From the NCBI GenBank assembly GCA_947473355.1, contig CANJCQ010000005.1, forward strand, positions 1-64,000: a stretch of DNA of 64,000 nucleotides. Reading direction: 5' to 3'. The translations under genes were made by a program, and so were the position numbers. The first letter of the stretch is position 1; every line of letters starts with the position of its first letter. The notes beneath the pieces are model-generated. The model saw nothing but the letters and a program-made list of their open reading frames with translations, did not search any database and was not told the origin of the DNA. Source of the stretch: Sphingomonadaceae bacterium (lineage in GTDB: Bacteria; Pseudomonadota; Alphaproteobacteria; Sphingomonadales; Sphingomonadaceae). Of this stretch, positions 29,610-37,914 are shown piece after piece.

Positions 29610-30065
29610 TTATGCGGCTTCGACAAACAGGCGAGTGATGCGGGTGGTCTTGATCTTCCAGCCATCAGCCTCGCGGGCATAGGTCTCGTAGTAATAGCCA
29701 TAGCCGGTAAAGCGGCTGTATTGCATGCCAGCTGGATAGAAGAACCGGTCTGTGAAGGTCCAGATCGCCTCGGCAGTGTCTGGCCCGGTCACGTCGATTT
29801 CCGCCTGATGGCCCTGATGCGAAGTGACATAGCCTGCCAGCGCCTGCGCCTGCCAGCTGTCGCGCCCGGTCATCACGATGTTCATCTGCGGCAGGAAGTC
29901 GGTGCCGCTGGTGGGATCAGTGCAGCAGCCGCGAAAATCGAGCACGCAATCTGCGGCGAGGATCGAGCGGACCAAGGCCGCGTCGCCCTGATCGACCCCG
30001 CGCCAGTACTTGGCCTTGATGTTCCGGATAGCTTCGATCGCGGCGAGCCGTTCGGTTTCGGTCAT
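29610..30065 (-). CDS. SnoaL-like NTF2-fold protein
   Basis: 151 residues from ATG 30065, with GGGAG just upstream; the longer ORF to 30206 is spurious because it reads into a repeat. The pattern MTETERLAAIEAIRNIKAKYWRGVDQGD matches SnoaL_4, with a conserved cluster of aromatics (FTGYGYYYETY) and a closing WKIKTTRITRLFVE strand. It is of the type annotated as nuclear transport factor 2 family, often in hydroxysteroid or polyketide pathways. It heads the operon with LEH and SDR. Confidence 0.8.
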   Translation of the reverse strand: MTETERLAAIEAIRNIKAKYWRGVDQGDAALVRSILAADCVLDFRGCCTDPTSGTDFLPQMNIVMTGRDSWQAQALAGYVTSHQGHQAEIDVTGPDTAEAIWTFTDRFFYPAGMQYSRFTGYGYYYETYAREADGWKIKTTRITRLFVEAA

Positions 30066-30120
30066 GCATGCTCTCCCGTTTTGCGGGAGGCTAGCAGGTT
30101 GAGGATAGGGGGTTAAGGGG

Positions 30121-30287
30121 TTTCGCGCAGAGGCGCAGAGATAGCAGAGGGCGCAAAGAGAATTCGCTTGCGGCGGAGCCGCGCTCAATCCTCCGCATGT
30201 ATTCAATTCGGCAAATGGAATGTAAAAGACCTTCGGCCAGGCAATACTTCTCTGCGGACTTTGCTATCTCTGCGCCTCTGCGCGAAA
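30121..30287. repeat. 26-bp perfect inverted repeat around a 115-nt spacer
   Basis: The arms at 30121-30146 and 30262-30287 are exact reverse complements, built on the unit CGCAGAGGCGCAGAGA. This is a widespread dispersed-repeat motif. It separates the response regulator gene from the SnoaL operon, both on the minus strand. Confidence 0.85.
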
Positions 30288-30294
30288 TCAAACC

Positions 30295-31719
30295 TCAGCC
30301 CGCCTCGCCAATCCCCAGCTCGCCCAGCTTGCGGTAGAGCGTCGAGCGCCCGATCCCCAGCCGCCGCGCGACTTCGGTCATGCGGCCGCGATAGTGGCCG
30401 ATGGCAAGGCGGATGACGTCGGCTTCGATATCTTCGAGCGGGCGCAGGTTGCCGTCTGGGGTGTAGAGCATGACGCCGACGCCTTCCTGTGCCATGGCCA
30501 GCACCGGCGCATCGGGGCCGCCAAGCATGTTGGAAAGCTGCGGAAAGTCGCTCGAAGTCAGCGCATCGCCGTCGCAGAAAACGGCAGCGCGAAACAGCAC
30601 AGCCTGCAGCTGGCGGACATTGCCGGGCCAGTCATAGGCGGCGAGCAGCGACAGCGCGCTGTCGGTGATGCCGAGCGGCCTCAGCCCCGGCTGCTCACCA
30701 ATGCGAGCGAGGAAATGGCGGGCGAGCGCGGAAATATCACCCGGCCGCTCGCGCAGCGGCGGCACTATCACCGTGACGTGCGAAATGGCCTCGTGCAGTT
30801 CAGGCAGGAAATGCCCGACCGCGACCAGTTCCCCCAACGGCAGGTTGCTGGCGGCGATCACGCGGGTATCGATTTTGAAGCTGTGCCGCGCACCGATCGG
30901 GCGAACGTCACCGCGCAGCAGCGATTCGGCGAGCCGCTCCTGCACAGCCATCGGCAGGCAGTCGATCTCGTCGATCGCCAGTGTGCCGCCATCGCAATGC
31001 TGCAGCGCGCCGATCTGGCGATCGAAAGCGCCGGGGAAAGCGCCTTTTTCATGCCCGAACAGCATTGATTCGATCGAATTGGCCGGGGTTGAACTGGCAT
31101 TGATGATGCGCATCGGGCCTTTCGAGCGCGGGCTGGCGGCGTGGATGGCGCGGACCAGCATTTCCTTGCCGCTGCCGCTTTCGCCTTCGATCAGCACCGG
31201 CGAATGGCTGCGCGCGGCCTTGGCGGCAATCGCAAGGGCAGTGCGGAAGGTTGGCGCGGCGCCGATCATCGATTCGAAATCAGGGCTGGACGAGAACTTC
31301 TCGGTCAGCGGAGCCAGCTCGTCCTGCGGGGTTTCGCGGGTGGTCGCGGCGCGCAGGGCCTGCATCAGCCGGTCAGGGGCGACGGGCTTCACCAGATAAT
31401 CAGTCGCGCCTGCGCGCATCGCCTCGACGGCCAGCAGCGGCGAGGCGCTGGTGGTCAGCATCAGGATCGGCAAAGCCGGGCGGCGAGACTTGAGTTCGGC
31501 GATCAGCGTGCTGGCATCATCGCCGGGCACCCATTGGTCGAGAATGATGGCGTTAATCTGCATGCCTTGCCGCGTGCCCAGCATGGCAATGGCTGTTTCG
31601 GAATCAGCTGCGACAAGTGTGCGCCAGCCCTCGCGCGCGGCGAGCGCCGTGATCAGCCGGCACTGGGCCGGCTCATCATCAATCAGCATGAGCAGTCGCT
31701 GCTCGAACTCAGCCATCAT
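30295..31719 (-). CDS. NtrC-type response regulator with altered GAFTGA loop
   Basis: About 474 residues from ATG 31719 (GGGG 4 nt upstream; the track start at 31758 is less likely). The receiver domain has LIDDE, the phospho-Asp in IILDQWVPGD, and the Lys in LVKPV. The AAA+ domain has Walker A GESGSGKE and Walker B GTLAIDEID. The C-terminal Fis-type HTH is MTEVARRLGIGRSTLYRKL. The sigma-54-contacting loop reads GAFPGA, not GAFTGA. No histidine kinase is adjacent. Because of the loop it may act on sigma-70 promoters rather than sigma-54. Confidence 0.88.
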   Translation of the reverse strand: MMAEFEQRLLMLIDDEPAQCRLITALAAREGWRTLVAADSETAIAMLGTRQGMQINAIILDQWVPGDDASTLIAELKSRRPALPILMLTTSASPLLAVEAMRAGATDYLVKPVAPDRLMQALRAATTRETPQDELAPLTEKFSSSPDFESMIGAAPTFRTALAIAAKAARSHSPVLIEGESGSGKEMLVRAIHAASPRSKGPMRIINASSTPANSIESMLFGHEKGAFPGAFDRQIGALQHCDGGTLAIDEIDCLPMAVQERLAESLLRGDVRPIGARHSFKIDTRVIAASNLPLGELVAVGHFLPELHEAISHVTVIVPPLRERPGDISALARHFLARIGEQPGLRPLGITDSALSLLAAYDWPGNVRQLQAVLFRAAVFCDGDALTSSDFPQLSNMLGGPDAPVLAMAQEGVGVMLYTPDGNLRPLEDIEADVIRLAIGHYRGRMTEVARRLGIGRSTLYRKLGELGIGEAG

Positions 31720-31829
31720 GTCCCCGTTTTCGCCGAGACGTGCTGTCTGGCGAGCCACCTGCCATAGTCGGGTTGAGTAAAGAGCCGATTAAGCTTGCTC
31801 ATTTGCGTTCAAAAATGCCGCCACACCCC

Positions 31830-31857
31830 TTGAGCGCCAAGGCCGGGCAGGTTAGAT
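31830..31857 (+). promoter_or_regulatory. candidate promoter for coxIV-pnt operon
   Basis: TTGAGC and TTAGAT hexamers have a 16-nt spacer and lie 43 nt before the coxIV ATG. It is the only decent -35/-10 pair in the 181-nt spacer between the regulator and coxIV starts. Assigned by eye. Confidence 0.3.
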
Positions 31858-31900
31858 GCTGAGGTCCAAAACCAGGATCACTCCCCAAGGACGATGCAGC

Positions 31901-32023
31901 ATGGCCTCTGGCAATGATATCAAGGCAGCGGAAGCTACCTATTCCGGATTTATCAACCTGTTCAAATACGGCATGATCGGCGTGGCGATTGTCGCGATCA
32001 TTGTTATCTCGCTGATTGCCTGA
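31901..32023 (+). CDS. aa3-type cytochrome c oxidase subunit IV (40 residues)
   Basis: This gene is too short for the ORF track. MASGNDIKAAEATYSGFINLFKYGMI is followed by a single membrane helix (GVAIVAIIVISLIA). The TYxGFxxLxKxG pattern before one helix is the bacterial aa3 CoxIV family. It accompanies pntAA in many alphaproteobacteria. Its stop overlaps or abuts the first possible pntAA start, so it probably leads the pnt transcript. Confidence 0.8.
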   Translation: MASGNDIKAAEATYSGFINLFKYGMIGVAIVAIIVISLIA

Positions 32024-32042
32024 CCCCCAAGTGCCTGGGGGC

Positions 32043-33164
32043 TTGCGGATCGCCGTTCTGAAGGAACGGGCGGTCGGTGAGACGCGCGTTGCCGCGAGCG
32101 CCGAGACGGTGAAGAAGTTCACTGCGCTGGGCGCGACGGTTGCGGTCGAAACGGGCGCGGGTGCCTCCGCATCGATTGCAGATGCTGACTATGCCGCTGC
32201 CGGGGCGCAGCTTGGCAGCGCGGCCGAAGTTGTCAGCGGCGCCGATATCGTCCTGTGCGTTCAGGGGCCTGAACCCGATTTGCTTAAAGGTACCGCCAAA
32301 GCGGCATGGATCGTCGGCTCCCTCGCGCCATTTTCCGAGCGCGCCCGGATCGATGCCTATGCCGCAGCCGGTTTCGAGGCGCTGGCGATGGAATGGATGC
32401 CGCGCATCACTCGGGCGCAATCGATGGACGTGCTTTCCAGTCAGTCGAACCTCGCAGGCTATCTGGCGGTGATTGCCAGCGCGGGCGCCTATGGCCGCGC
32501 CTTTCCGATGATGATGACCGCAGCCGGCACAGTCAGCGCGGCGCGGGTTTTCGTGATGGGCGTTGGCGTGGCCGGCCTGCAGGCCATCGCCACGGCACGG
32601 CGGCTGGGGGCGATTGTCTCCGCAACCGATGTGCGCAGCGCGACCAGGGAGCAGATCCTGTCACTGGGGGCCAAGCCGGTGTTCGTCGAGAATGTCGCGG
32701 GCATCGAGGGCGAAGGCGCGGGCGGCTATGCCACCGAAATGTCGCCGGAATACCAGAAGGCGCAGGCCGAACTGGTGTCATCGCACATCGCCAAGCAGGA
32801 TATCGTCATCACCACCGCGCTGATCCCGGGCAAGGCAGCGCCACGGCTGGTGACCGATGCGCAGATCGCCTCAATGAAGCCGGGTTCGGTGATTTTCGAC
32901 CTGGCGGCAGCGAGCGGCGGCAATGTCGAGGGCAGCGTTGCTGACAAAGTGGCAGAGCGGCACGGGGTCTCGATTATTGCCTATGCCAACCCGCCCGCGC
33001 ACCTCGCGGCCGACGCTTCGGCGCTCTATGCGCGCAACCTGTTCAATTTCCTTTCGGCGTTCTGGGATAAGGAGGCTGGAAAGCCTGTTCTGGACGCGGA
33101 GATCGGCGATGCCGTGCGGCTGACTTTGGGCGGCAAGGTCGTGAACGGGAGGCTATTGGGATGA
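32043..33164 (+). CDS. pntAA: NAD(P) transhydrogenase subunit alpha part 1
   Basis: 373 residues if TTG 32043 is used (MRIAVLKER, the family start). In-frame TTG 32016 and GTG 32031 are alternatives, and no ribosome binding site settles it. AlaDh/PNT N- and C-domains are present: the NAD(H) Rossmann glycine motif VFVMGVGVAGLQAIATAR, then ATDVR and IITTALIPGKAAP. Domain dI of the proton-translocating transhydrogenase binds NADH on the cytoplasmic side. pntAB and pntB follow, with one small gene between. Confidence 0.95.
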   Translation: MRIAVLKERAVGETRVAASAETVKKFTALGATVAVETGAGASASIADADYAAAGAQLGSAAEVVSGADIVLCVQGPEPDLLKGTAKAAWIVGSLAPFSERARIDAYAAAGFEALAMEWMPRITRAQSMDVLSSQSNLAGYLAVIASAGAYGRAFPMMMTAAGTVSAARVFVMGVGVAGLQAIATARRLGAIVSATDVRSATREQILSLGAKPVFVENVAGIEGEGAGGYATEMSPEYQKAQAELVSSHIAKQDIVITTALIPGKAAPRLVTDAQIASMKPGSVIFDLAAASGGNVEGSVADKVAERHGVSIIAYANPPAHLAADASALYARNLFNFLSAFWDKEAGKPVLDAEIGDAVRLTLGGKVVNGRLLG

Positions 33165-33376
33165 GCTGGCATCCAATTGATACTGCACCCCGAGATCATT
33201 CGATCATTTGGGGCAAAGATGCTGACGGTGACGAGTTTCGCTGCCGTTGGTGGACCAAGCAACAAGTAGCTGACTACGAAGCCAGTACCCCGGACAAATG
33301 GGATAGCGGTTGGCTCGATGTTGATGACCCAGATATCGGCTACGATCCGATCTTCTGGCGACCATGGCAGGCATAG
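33161..33376 (+). CDS. small hypothetical protein between pntAA and pntAB
   Basis: 71 residues, starting MSWHPIDTAPRDHSIIWG. The opening W-x-P-I-x-T-A-P is typical of a small DUF551-like soluble family seen in phages and bacteria. Its ATG overlaps the pntAA stop by 4 nt, so it is translated in the operon. G+C is lower than in its neighbours, suggesting an acquired insertion. No known role in transhydrogenation. Confidence 0.65.
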   Translation: MSWHPIDTAPRDHSIIWGKDADGDEFRCRWWTKQQVADYEASTPDKWDSGWLDVDDPDIGYDPIFWRPWQA

Positions 33377-33380
33377 ACCA

Positions 33381-33659
33381 ATGGACTTCATCTCAATCCT
33401 CTCAATCTTCACCCTCGCCTGTTTCGTCGGCTATTACGTCGTCTGGTCGGTTACCCCTGCGCTGCACACGCCGCTGATGAGCGTCACCAACGCCATCTCC
33501 AGCGTCATCATCGTTGGCGCGCTGATTGCTTCGGCTTCGGGTGAAGGGCTGGCGAGCTGGCTGGGGCTGCTGGGCGTGACGCTGGCCAGCGTCAACATCT
33601 TCGGCGGTTTTGCCGTCACCGCGCGGATGCTGGCGATGTTTAAGCGGAAGGGGCGGTGA
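33381..33659 (+). CDS. pntAB: NAD(P) transhydrogenase subunit alpha part 2
   Basis: 92 residues with three hydrophobic helices, starting at ATG 33381 (MDFISILSIF); the track's 33318 is upstream of the real start. Motifs SVTPALHTPLMSVTNAISSVIIVGAL and GGFAVTARMLAMF match the family exactly. It contributes membrane helices to the dII proton channel. The stop overlaps pntB (TGATG). Confidence 0.95.
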   Translation: MDFISILSIFTLACFVGYYVVWSVTPALHTPLMSVTNAISSVIIVGALIASASGEGLASWLGLLGVTLASVNIFGGFAVTARMLAMFKRKGR

Positions 33660-35116
33660 TGGAACATACCGTACTCCCGCCCTGGGCGCTGATTGCCTAT
33701 CTTGCCGCTGGCATGCTGTTCATTCTGTCACTGCGTGGCCTCGGCTCGCCGGTCACGGCGCAGCGCGGCAACCGGTTTGGCATGGCGGGTATGGTCATCG
33801 CCATTGTCACCACGCTGTTTACCCAGGCACCGATCCCGCCCGGCGACTGGTGGCCGCGCCCGGGGCCGCATGATCTTGTGGTGCTGGCGAAGATTCTGGC
33901 GGCTATCGGGATTGGTGCCGTGATCGGGCTGACCACCGCCAAGCGTATCGCCATGACCGACATGCCGCAACTCGTTGCGGCCTTCCATTCGCTTGTGGGG
34001 CTGGCCGCTGTGCTGGTCGGTTGGGCGGCTTATCTCAATCCCGAGGCTTTTGGCATTCTCAACGGCAGCGGTCTTATCGACCCACTCAGCCGCATCGAAA
34101 TGGGCCTCGGCTTCGCCATCGGCGCAATAACCTTCTCCGGCTCGGTCATCGCTTTTGCCAAGCTCAACGGCAACATGAGCGGCGCGCCGATCCTGCTGCC
34201 GCTGCGCCACTGGATCAACCTCGGCACGCTCGCAGCGATCCTCGGCCTGATCGGCTGGTTCACGCTGGACCAGTCGCTGTGGGTGATCGCCGCAATAACT
34301 GCTGCCGCTTTCCTGATCGGCTTCCTGCTGATCATCCCCATCGGCGGGGCGGACATGCCGGTGGTGGTCTCGATGCTCAATAGCTACTCGGGCTGGGCGG
34401 CGGCGGCGATGGGCTTCACGCTCCACAACACCGCGATGATCATCACCGGGGCGCTGGTGGGAAGCTCGGGCGCGATCCTCTCTTACATCATGTGCAAGGC
34501 GATGAACCGCAGCTTCATTTCGGTGATCGCGGGCGGCTTCGGGGCCGAGGCAGGCGCTGGCGACGATGCGGCGCGGGTCGATCGGCCGTGGAAGCGCGGC
34601 AGCGCCGAAGACGCGGCCTTCCTGCTCAGCGAAGCCGAACAGGTCATCATCATTCCGGGCTATGGCATGGCCGTCGCGCAAGCCCAGCATGTGCTGCGCG
34701 AAATGGCGGACAAGCTGAAGGCCGAAGGCGTGCGGGTCAAATATGCCATCCATCCGGTTGCGGGCCGCATGCCGGGGCATATGAACGTGCTGCTGGCAGA
34801 GGCCAATGTGCCTTATGAAGACGTGTTCGAGCTGGAGGACATCAACAGCGAATTCGCCCAGACCGACGTCGCCTTCATCATCGGTGCCAACGATGTGGTC
34901 AATCCCGCGGCCAAGACAGACACGAGCTCGCCGATCTATGGCATGCCGGTGTTCGATGTCGAAAAGGCCAAGACCATCATGTTCATCAAGCGTTCAATGG
35001 GCAGCGTTGGATATGCGGGCGTCGATAATGACGTGTTCTACATGGATCAGACGATGATGCTGCTAGCCGATGCCAAGAAGATGGTCGAAGATATCGTGAA
35101 AGCGTTGCAGCACTGA
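33659..35116 (+). CDS. pntB: NAD(P) transhydrogenase subunit beta
   Basis: 485 residues from the ATG at 33659, overlapping the pntAB stop. The membrane part (dII) has multiple helices including [25 protein letters not shown]. The C-terminal NADP(H)-binding dIII has the [10 protein letters not shown] fingerprint, [22 protein letters not shown]-like [13 protein letters not shown], and [14 protein letters not shown]. With PntAA/AB it couples hydride transfer between NADH and NADP+ to proton entry. It is followed by an overlapping lipoprotein gene. Confidence 0.97.
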   Translation: [485 protein letters not shown]

Positions 35117-35421
35117 TGCGCCGCCTAGTCCTCCTCATCGCCCTGCTTGCCGCTTCGGGCTGCGTTCAGCAGATCAAGGAAAGCCGAGTCAAGTCTGCGC
35201 TGACCGAAGGCGGGCTGTCCGAGCCGTTGGCTGGCTGCATGGCGCACCGGATGGCAAGCAAGCTGACGATCAAACAGCTTGGCAGCCTGCAAAAGGTCAA
35301 TGCCACGCGCGGGCGCACGATCACCGAATTCGTCAGCGCGCTGCGCCAGCATGGCGACGCCGATGCGGTGGAAGTGACGGTGAGCTCGGCGGCGCTGTGC
35401 AAGACCGGGTTTGTGCGCTGA
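35116..35421 (+). CDS. small lipoprotein
   Basis: 101 residues overlapping pntB by one base (TGATG). The signal peptide is MRRLVLLIALLAASGC with lipobox AASGC. The mature part is helical and charged (QQIKESRVKSALTEGGL...) and contains two further cysteines. It is co-transcribed with pntB. I do not recognise a named family; it resembles small lipoproteins common in sphingomonads. Confidence 0.7.
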   Translation: MRRLVLLIALLAASGCVQQIKESRVKSALTEGGLSEPLAGCMAHRMASKLTIKQLGSLQKVNATRGRTITEFVSALRQHGDADAVEVTVSSAALCKTGFVR

Positions 35422-35510
35422 ACTGACTGCGTGGTGGCTGGACGAGCCCTTCGCGCTTGCCTAAACACCGGCGACATTAAGTTCCCAATATCCTGCAGGA
35501 GTAATCGGCG

Positions 35511-36200
35511 TTGCGCAAACTCGGCCTGATCGGCGGCATGAGCTGGTTTTCCACTCGCACCTATTATGAGCACATCAACCGGCTGGTGCATGCCCGCGTC
35601 GATCACAATGCATCTGCCCCGCTGCTGATCGAGAGCCTCGATTTTTCGCAGCTCGTCCGCCTGTCCGATGCTGAAGACTGGGCTCGGGCGACAAAGATCC
35701 TCAAGGATTCTGCGATGCGCCTCGAAGCGGCAGGGGCAACCGCGCTGATCATCGGTGCCAATTCGATGCACAAGGTCTATGATCAGGTCGCCGCCAGCGT
35801 CTCCATCCCGATCATCCACATCGCCGAATGCGTGGGTGAACGCATGGCGGCAAACGGCGTGCGCAAGGCAGCGCTGCTCGGCACGCGCAATGTCATGCTG
35901 GAGAGCTTCTATCGGCAAAAGCTGATCGCCCGCGATATCGAACTGCTGCCGCCTGAGATGGCCTTCGTCGATACGCTCGACCGGATTATCTATGAGGAAC
36001 TGATCGAAGGCAGAGTCACCCGCCAGGCCGAGCGCGAGCTCAAGACGATCATCACCAATCTGGAACAGGACGGGGCCGAGGCTGTGGTGCTGGGCGCCAC
36101 CGAGCTGGAAATGGTGGTCGATGTCGATGCCAATGTCCTGCCTATCTACGATTGTACACGCATCCATGCCGAAGCGGCAGTGGACTGGATAATGGGTTAA
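35511..36200 (+). CDS. aspartate/glutamate racemase-family protein lacking both catalytic residues
   Basis: 229 residues from a TTG (GCAGGAG 8-9 nt upstream). The opening KLGLIGGMSWFSTRTYYEHIN is the YgeA-type signature. The two acid/base positions, T/C83 (normally CNT/TNTMH) and C197 (normally GCTE), read Ala83 in GANSMH and Ala196 in GATELEM. The fold is retained but racemisation is not expected. Perhaps it is a binding or regulatory protein, or an enzyme of other chemistry. Stand-alone gene, about 90 nt behind the lipoprotein. Confidence 0.85.
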   Translation: MRKLGLIGGMSWFSTRTYYEHINRLVHARVDHNASAPLLIESLDFSQLVRLSDAEDWARATKILKDSAMRLEAAGATALIIGANSMHKVYDQVAASVSIPIIHIAECVGERMAANGVRKAALLGTRNVMLESFYRQKLIARDIELLPPEMAFVDTLDRIIYEELIEGRVTRQAERELKTIITNLEQDGAEAVVLGATELEMVVDVDANVLPIYDCTRIHAEAAVDWIMG

Positions 36201-36203
36201 ATG

Positions 36204-36257
36204 ATCCTCCCCCACCGGGGGAGGGGGACCGCCCGCGTAGCGGGTGGTGGAGGGGGC
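36204..36257. repeat. palindromic repeat, left of DUF559 gene
   Basis: ATCCTCCCCCACCGGGGGAGGGGGAC plus a CCGCCCGCGTAGCGGGTGG hairpin and GGAGGGGGC. Related to the copies at 36630-36682 and 39662-39786. It sits just before the DUF559 ORF. Confidence 0.8.
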
Positions 36258-36280
36258 ACACGTCGGCCGGAAAGGCTCCA

Positions 36281-36691
36281 ATGCGCGATCATACCACCAA
36301 AGCCTTGCGGTCTGCGCGTCGCTTCAGGCGGGAAATGTCGCTCCCTGAAGTGCTGCTCTGGCAGTCGCTTCGCCAGCGGCCGCTGGGCGTCAAATTCCGC
36401 CGCCAGCATCCCATCGGATCGTTCGTTGCTGACTTCTTCTGTGCCGAGGCCAATGTTGTGATCGAGATCGATGGCATAGCGCATGGCATGGGTTCCCGGC
36501 CCGAGCGCGACGAAATTCGCGACGACTGGCTTATGCAATGCGGCAAGCAGGTGGTTCGCATTCCGGCGACCGAAGTCTTGAGTGATGTCCAATCGGTGGC
36601 TGAGTCACTGGTGAACTTGTGCTTGGCCGCGCCCCCTCCGTCAGGTGCTTCGCACCTGCCACCTCCCCCGGCGGGGGAGGATTTCGCATGA
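36281..36691 (+). CDS. DUF559 endonuclease-like protein with a repeat-encoded tail
   Basis: 136 residues from ATG 36281. The DUF559/Vsr-like core is LRRRMTPPE-like [42 protein letters not shown], then VVIEIDG and [10 protein letters not shown], which carries the PD-(D/E)XK-type Asp/Glu residues. The last ~20 residues ([15 protein letters not shown]) are the right-hand palindromic repeat read in frame. Repeats of one family lie on both sides. Function unknown; a DNA endonuclease linked to repeat mobility is a hypothesis. Ends overlapping the dGTPase start. Confidence 0.8.
   Translation: MRDHTTKALRSARRFRREMSLPEVLLWQSLRQRPLGVKFRRQHPIGSFVADFFCAEANVVIEIDGIAHGMGSRPERDEIRDDWLMQCGKQVVRIPATEVLSDVQSVAESLVNLCLAAPPPSGASHLPPPPAGEDFA
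36630..36682. repeat. palindromic repeat supplying the dGTPase ribosome binding site
   Basis: GCCCCCTCCGTC, a GGTGCTTCGCACC hairpin, and CCTCCCCCGGCGGGGGAGG. The final GGGGGAGG lies 8 nt before the ATG at 36688 and serves as its Shine-Dalgarno. Confidence 0.8.
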
Positions 36692-37848
36692 CTCGCTCTC
36701 CCTTCGCGTCTGACCCCGCCTTGTCGCGCGGGCGCGAATTTCCGCTTGAAGGGGCCATCGCGCGGGGGCCGCGCAGTGCCTATCAGCGCGATCGCGATCG
36801 CATCATTCATTCGATCGCCTTCCGCCGCCTGCGCCACAAGACCCAGGTGTTCATCGCGCCCGATGGCGATCACTACCGGGTCCGCCTGACGCACAGCCTT
36901 GAAGTCGCCCAGATCGCCCGGGTCATTGCTCGTGCGCTCGGGCTTGATGAAGACCTGACCGAGGCACTGGCGCTGGCGCACGATCTGGGCCATCCGCCCT
37001 TTGGGCATGCCGGCGAGGATGCGCTGGGGGCCGCGCTGCACGGTGCTGGCGGCTTCGATCACAATGCCCATTGCCTGCGCGTGCTGATGAGGCTCGAATC
37101 GCCCTATTGCGAGCATGACGGGCTCAATCTCTCGTGGGAAATGCTGGAGGGACTGGCCAAGCATAACGGGCCGGTTTCATCGCCCGGCTGGGCCTTGGCG
37201 GAGCTTGATGCCGCTTATTCGCTTGACCTGAACATCTGGCCCTCGCTCGAAGCCCAGGTTGCGGCGATTGCCGACGACATCGCCTATGACAACCACGACA
37301 TCGACGACGGCCTGCGCGCCGGGTTCCTGTCAGTGGACGAGCTGCTGGCCCAGCCTTTCGTCGCGGACGAATGGCGCAAGGTCGAAAAGCGCTTTCCCGG
37401 CGCGCCGCTGGCCCGGCAACTCAGCGAACTGGTGCGCAGCCAGATCGGGCTTATGGTCAACGATGTTCTGGCCGAGACCAACCGGCGCACAGCAGGCATG
37501 GGCTCTGTCCAGGACATTCGCCTTGCCGCGGGCCCCAGTGCCGGGTTTTCGGCCGAGCTGGCGGAGGAAGAGCGGGGGCTCAAGCGCTTCATGTATGAAA
37601 AGCTCTATTATCACCCCGAACAGCTTGCCACGGCGACGCGGGCAAGAACGGTCATTGCCGAACTATACGCGGCCTATGCCCAGGAGCCGGGGCTGATGGA
37701 CGAGAGCTGGCATGCCCGCTTGCCCGAGCTTCAGCCCGAGCGGGCCCGTCACATTGCTGACTACATCGCCGGGATGACTGATCGCTATGCCATCCGCTGT
37801 CACGCGGCGATCTATGGCCGCACCCCGGAAGGGCTGCGGAATGTTTGA
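36688..37848 (+). CDS. dgt: deoxyguanosinetriphosphate triphosphohydrolase-like HD protein
   Basis: 386 residues from ATG 36688; the track start at 36619 reads through the repeat. HD-domain metal ligands are in [11 protein letters not shown] (His) and [15 protein letters not shown] (His-Asp), with [13 protein letters not shown] downstream. [10 protein letters not shown] before the first His is the dGTPase-like signature. It cleaves dNTPs to nucleoside and triphosphate; specificity is not predictable. Its ribosome binding site is provided by the repeat. The glycine riboswitch begins about 70 nt after the stop. Confidence 0.92.
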   Translation: MTRSPFASDPALSRGREFPLEGAIARGPRSAYQRDRDRIIHSIAFRRLRHKTQVFIAPDGDHYRVRLTHSLEVAQIARVIARALGLDEDLTEALALAHDLGHPPFGHAGEDALGAALHGAGGFDHNAHCLRVLMRLESPYCEHDGLNLSWEMLEGLAKHNGPVSSPGWALAELDAAYSLDLNIWPSLEAQVAAIADDIAYDNHDIDDGLRAGFLSVDELLAQPFVADEWRKVEKRFPGAPLARQLSELVRSQIGLMVNDVLAETNRRTAGMGSVQDIRLAAGPSAGFSAELAEEERGLKRFMYEKLYYHPEQLATATRARTVIAELYAAYAQEPGLMDESWHARLPELQPERARHIADYIAGMTDRYAIRCHAAIYGRTPEGLRNV

Positions 37849-37914
37849 GGTCACCGGGGGATAAGTCGCCAAATTGCTTTGACTCGAAGCGGCCATACCC
37901 GCCATCCCATGCTT

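Noticed and set aside
36201-36690. CRISPR-like repeats
   Set aside because: There are only two palindromic copies of different orientation, no regular spacers and no cas genes. No CRISPR array was seen in the window.
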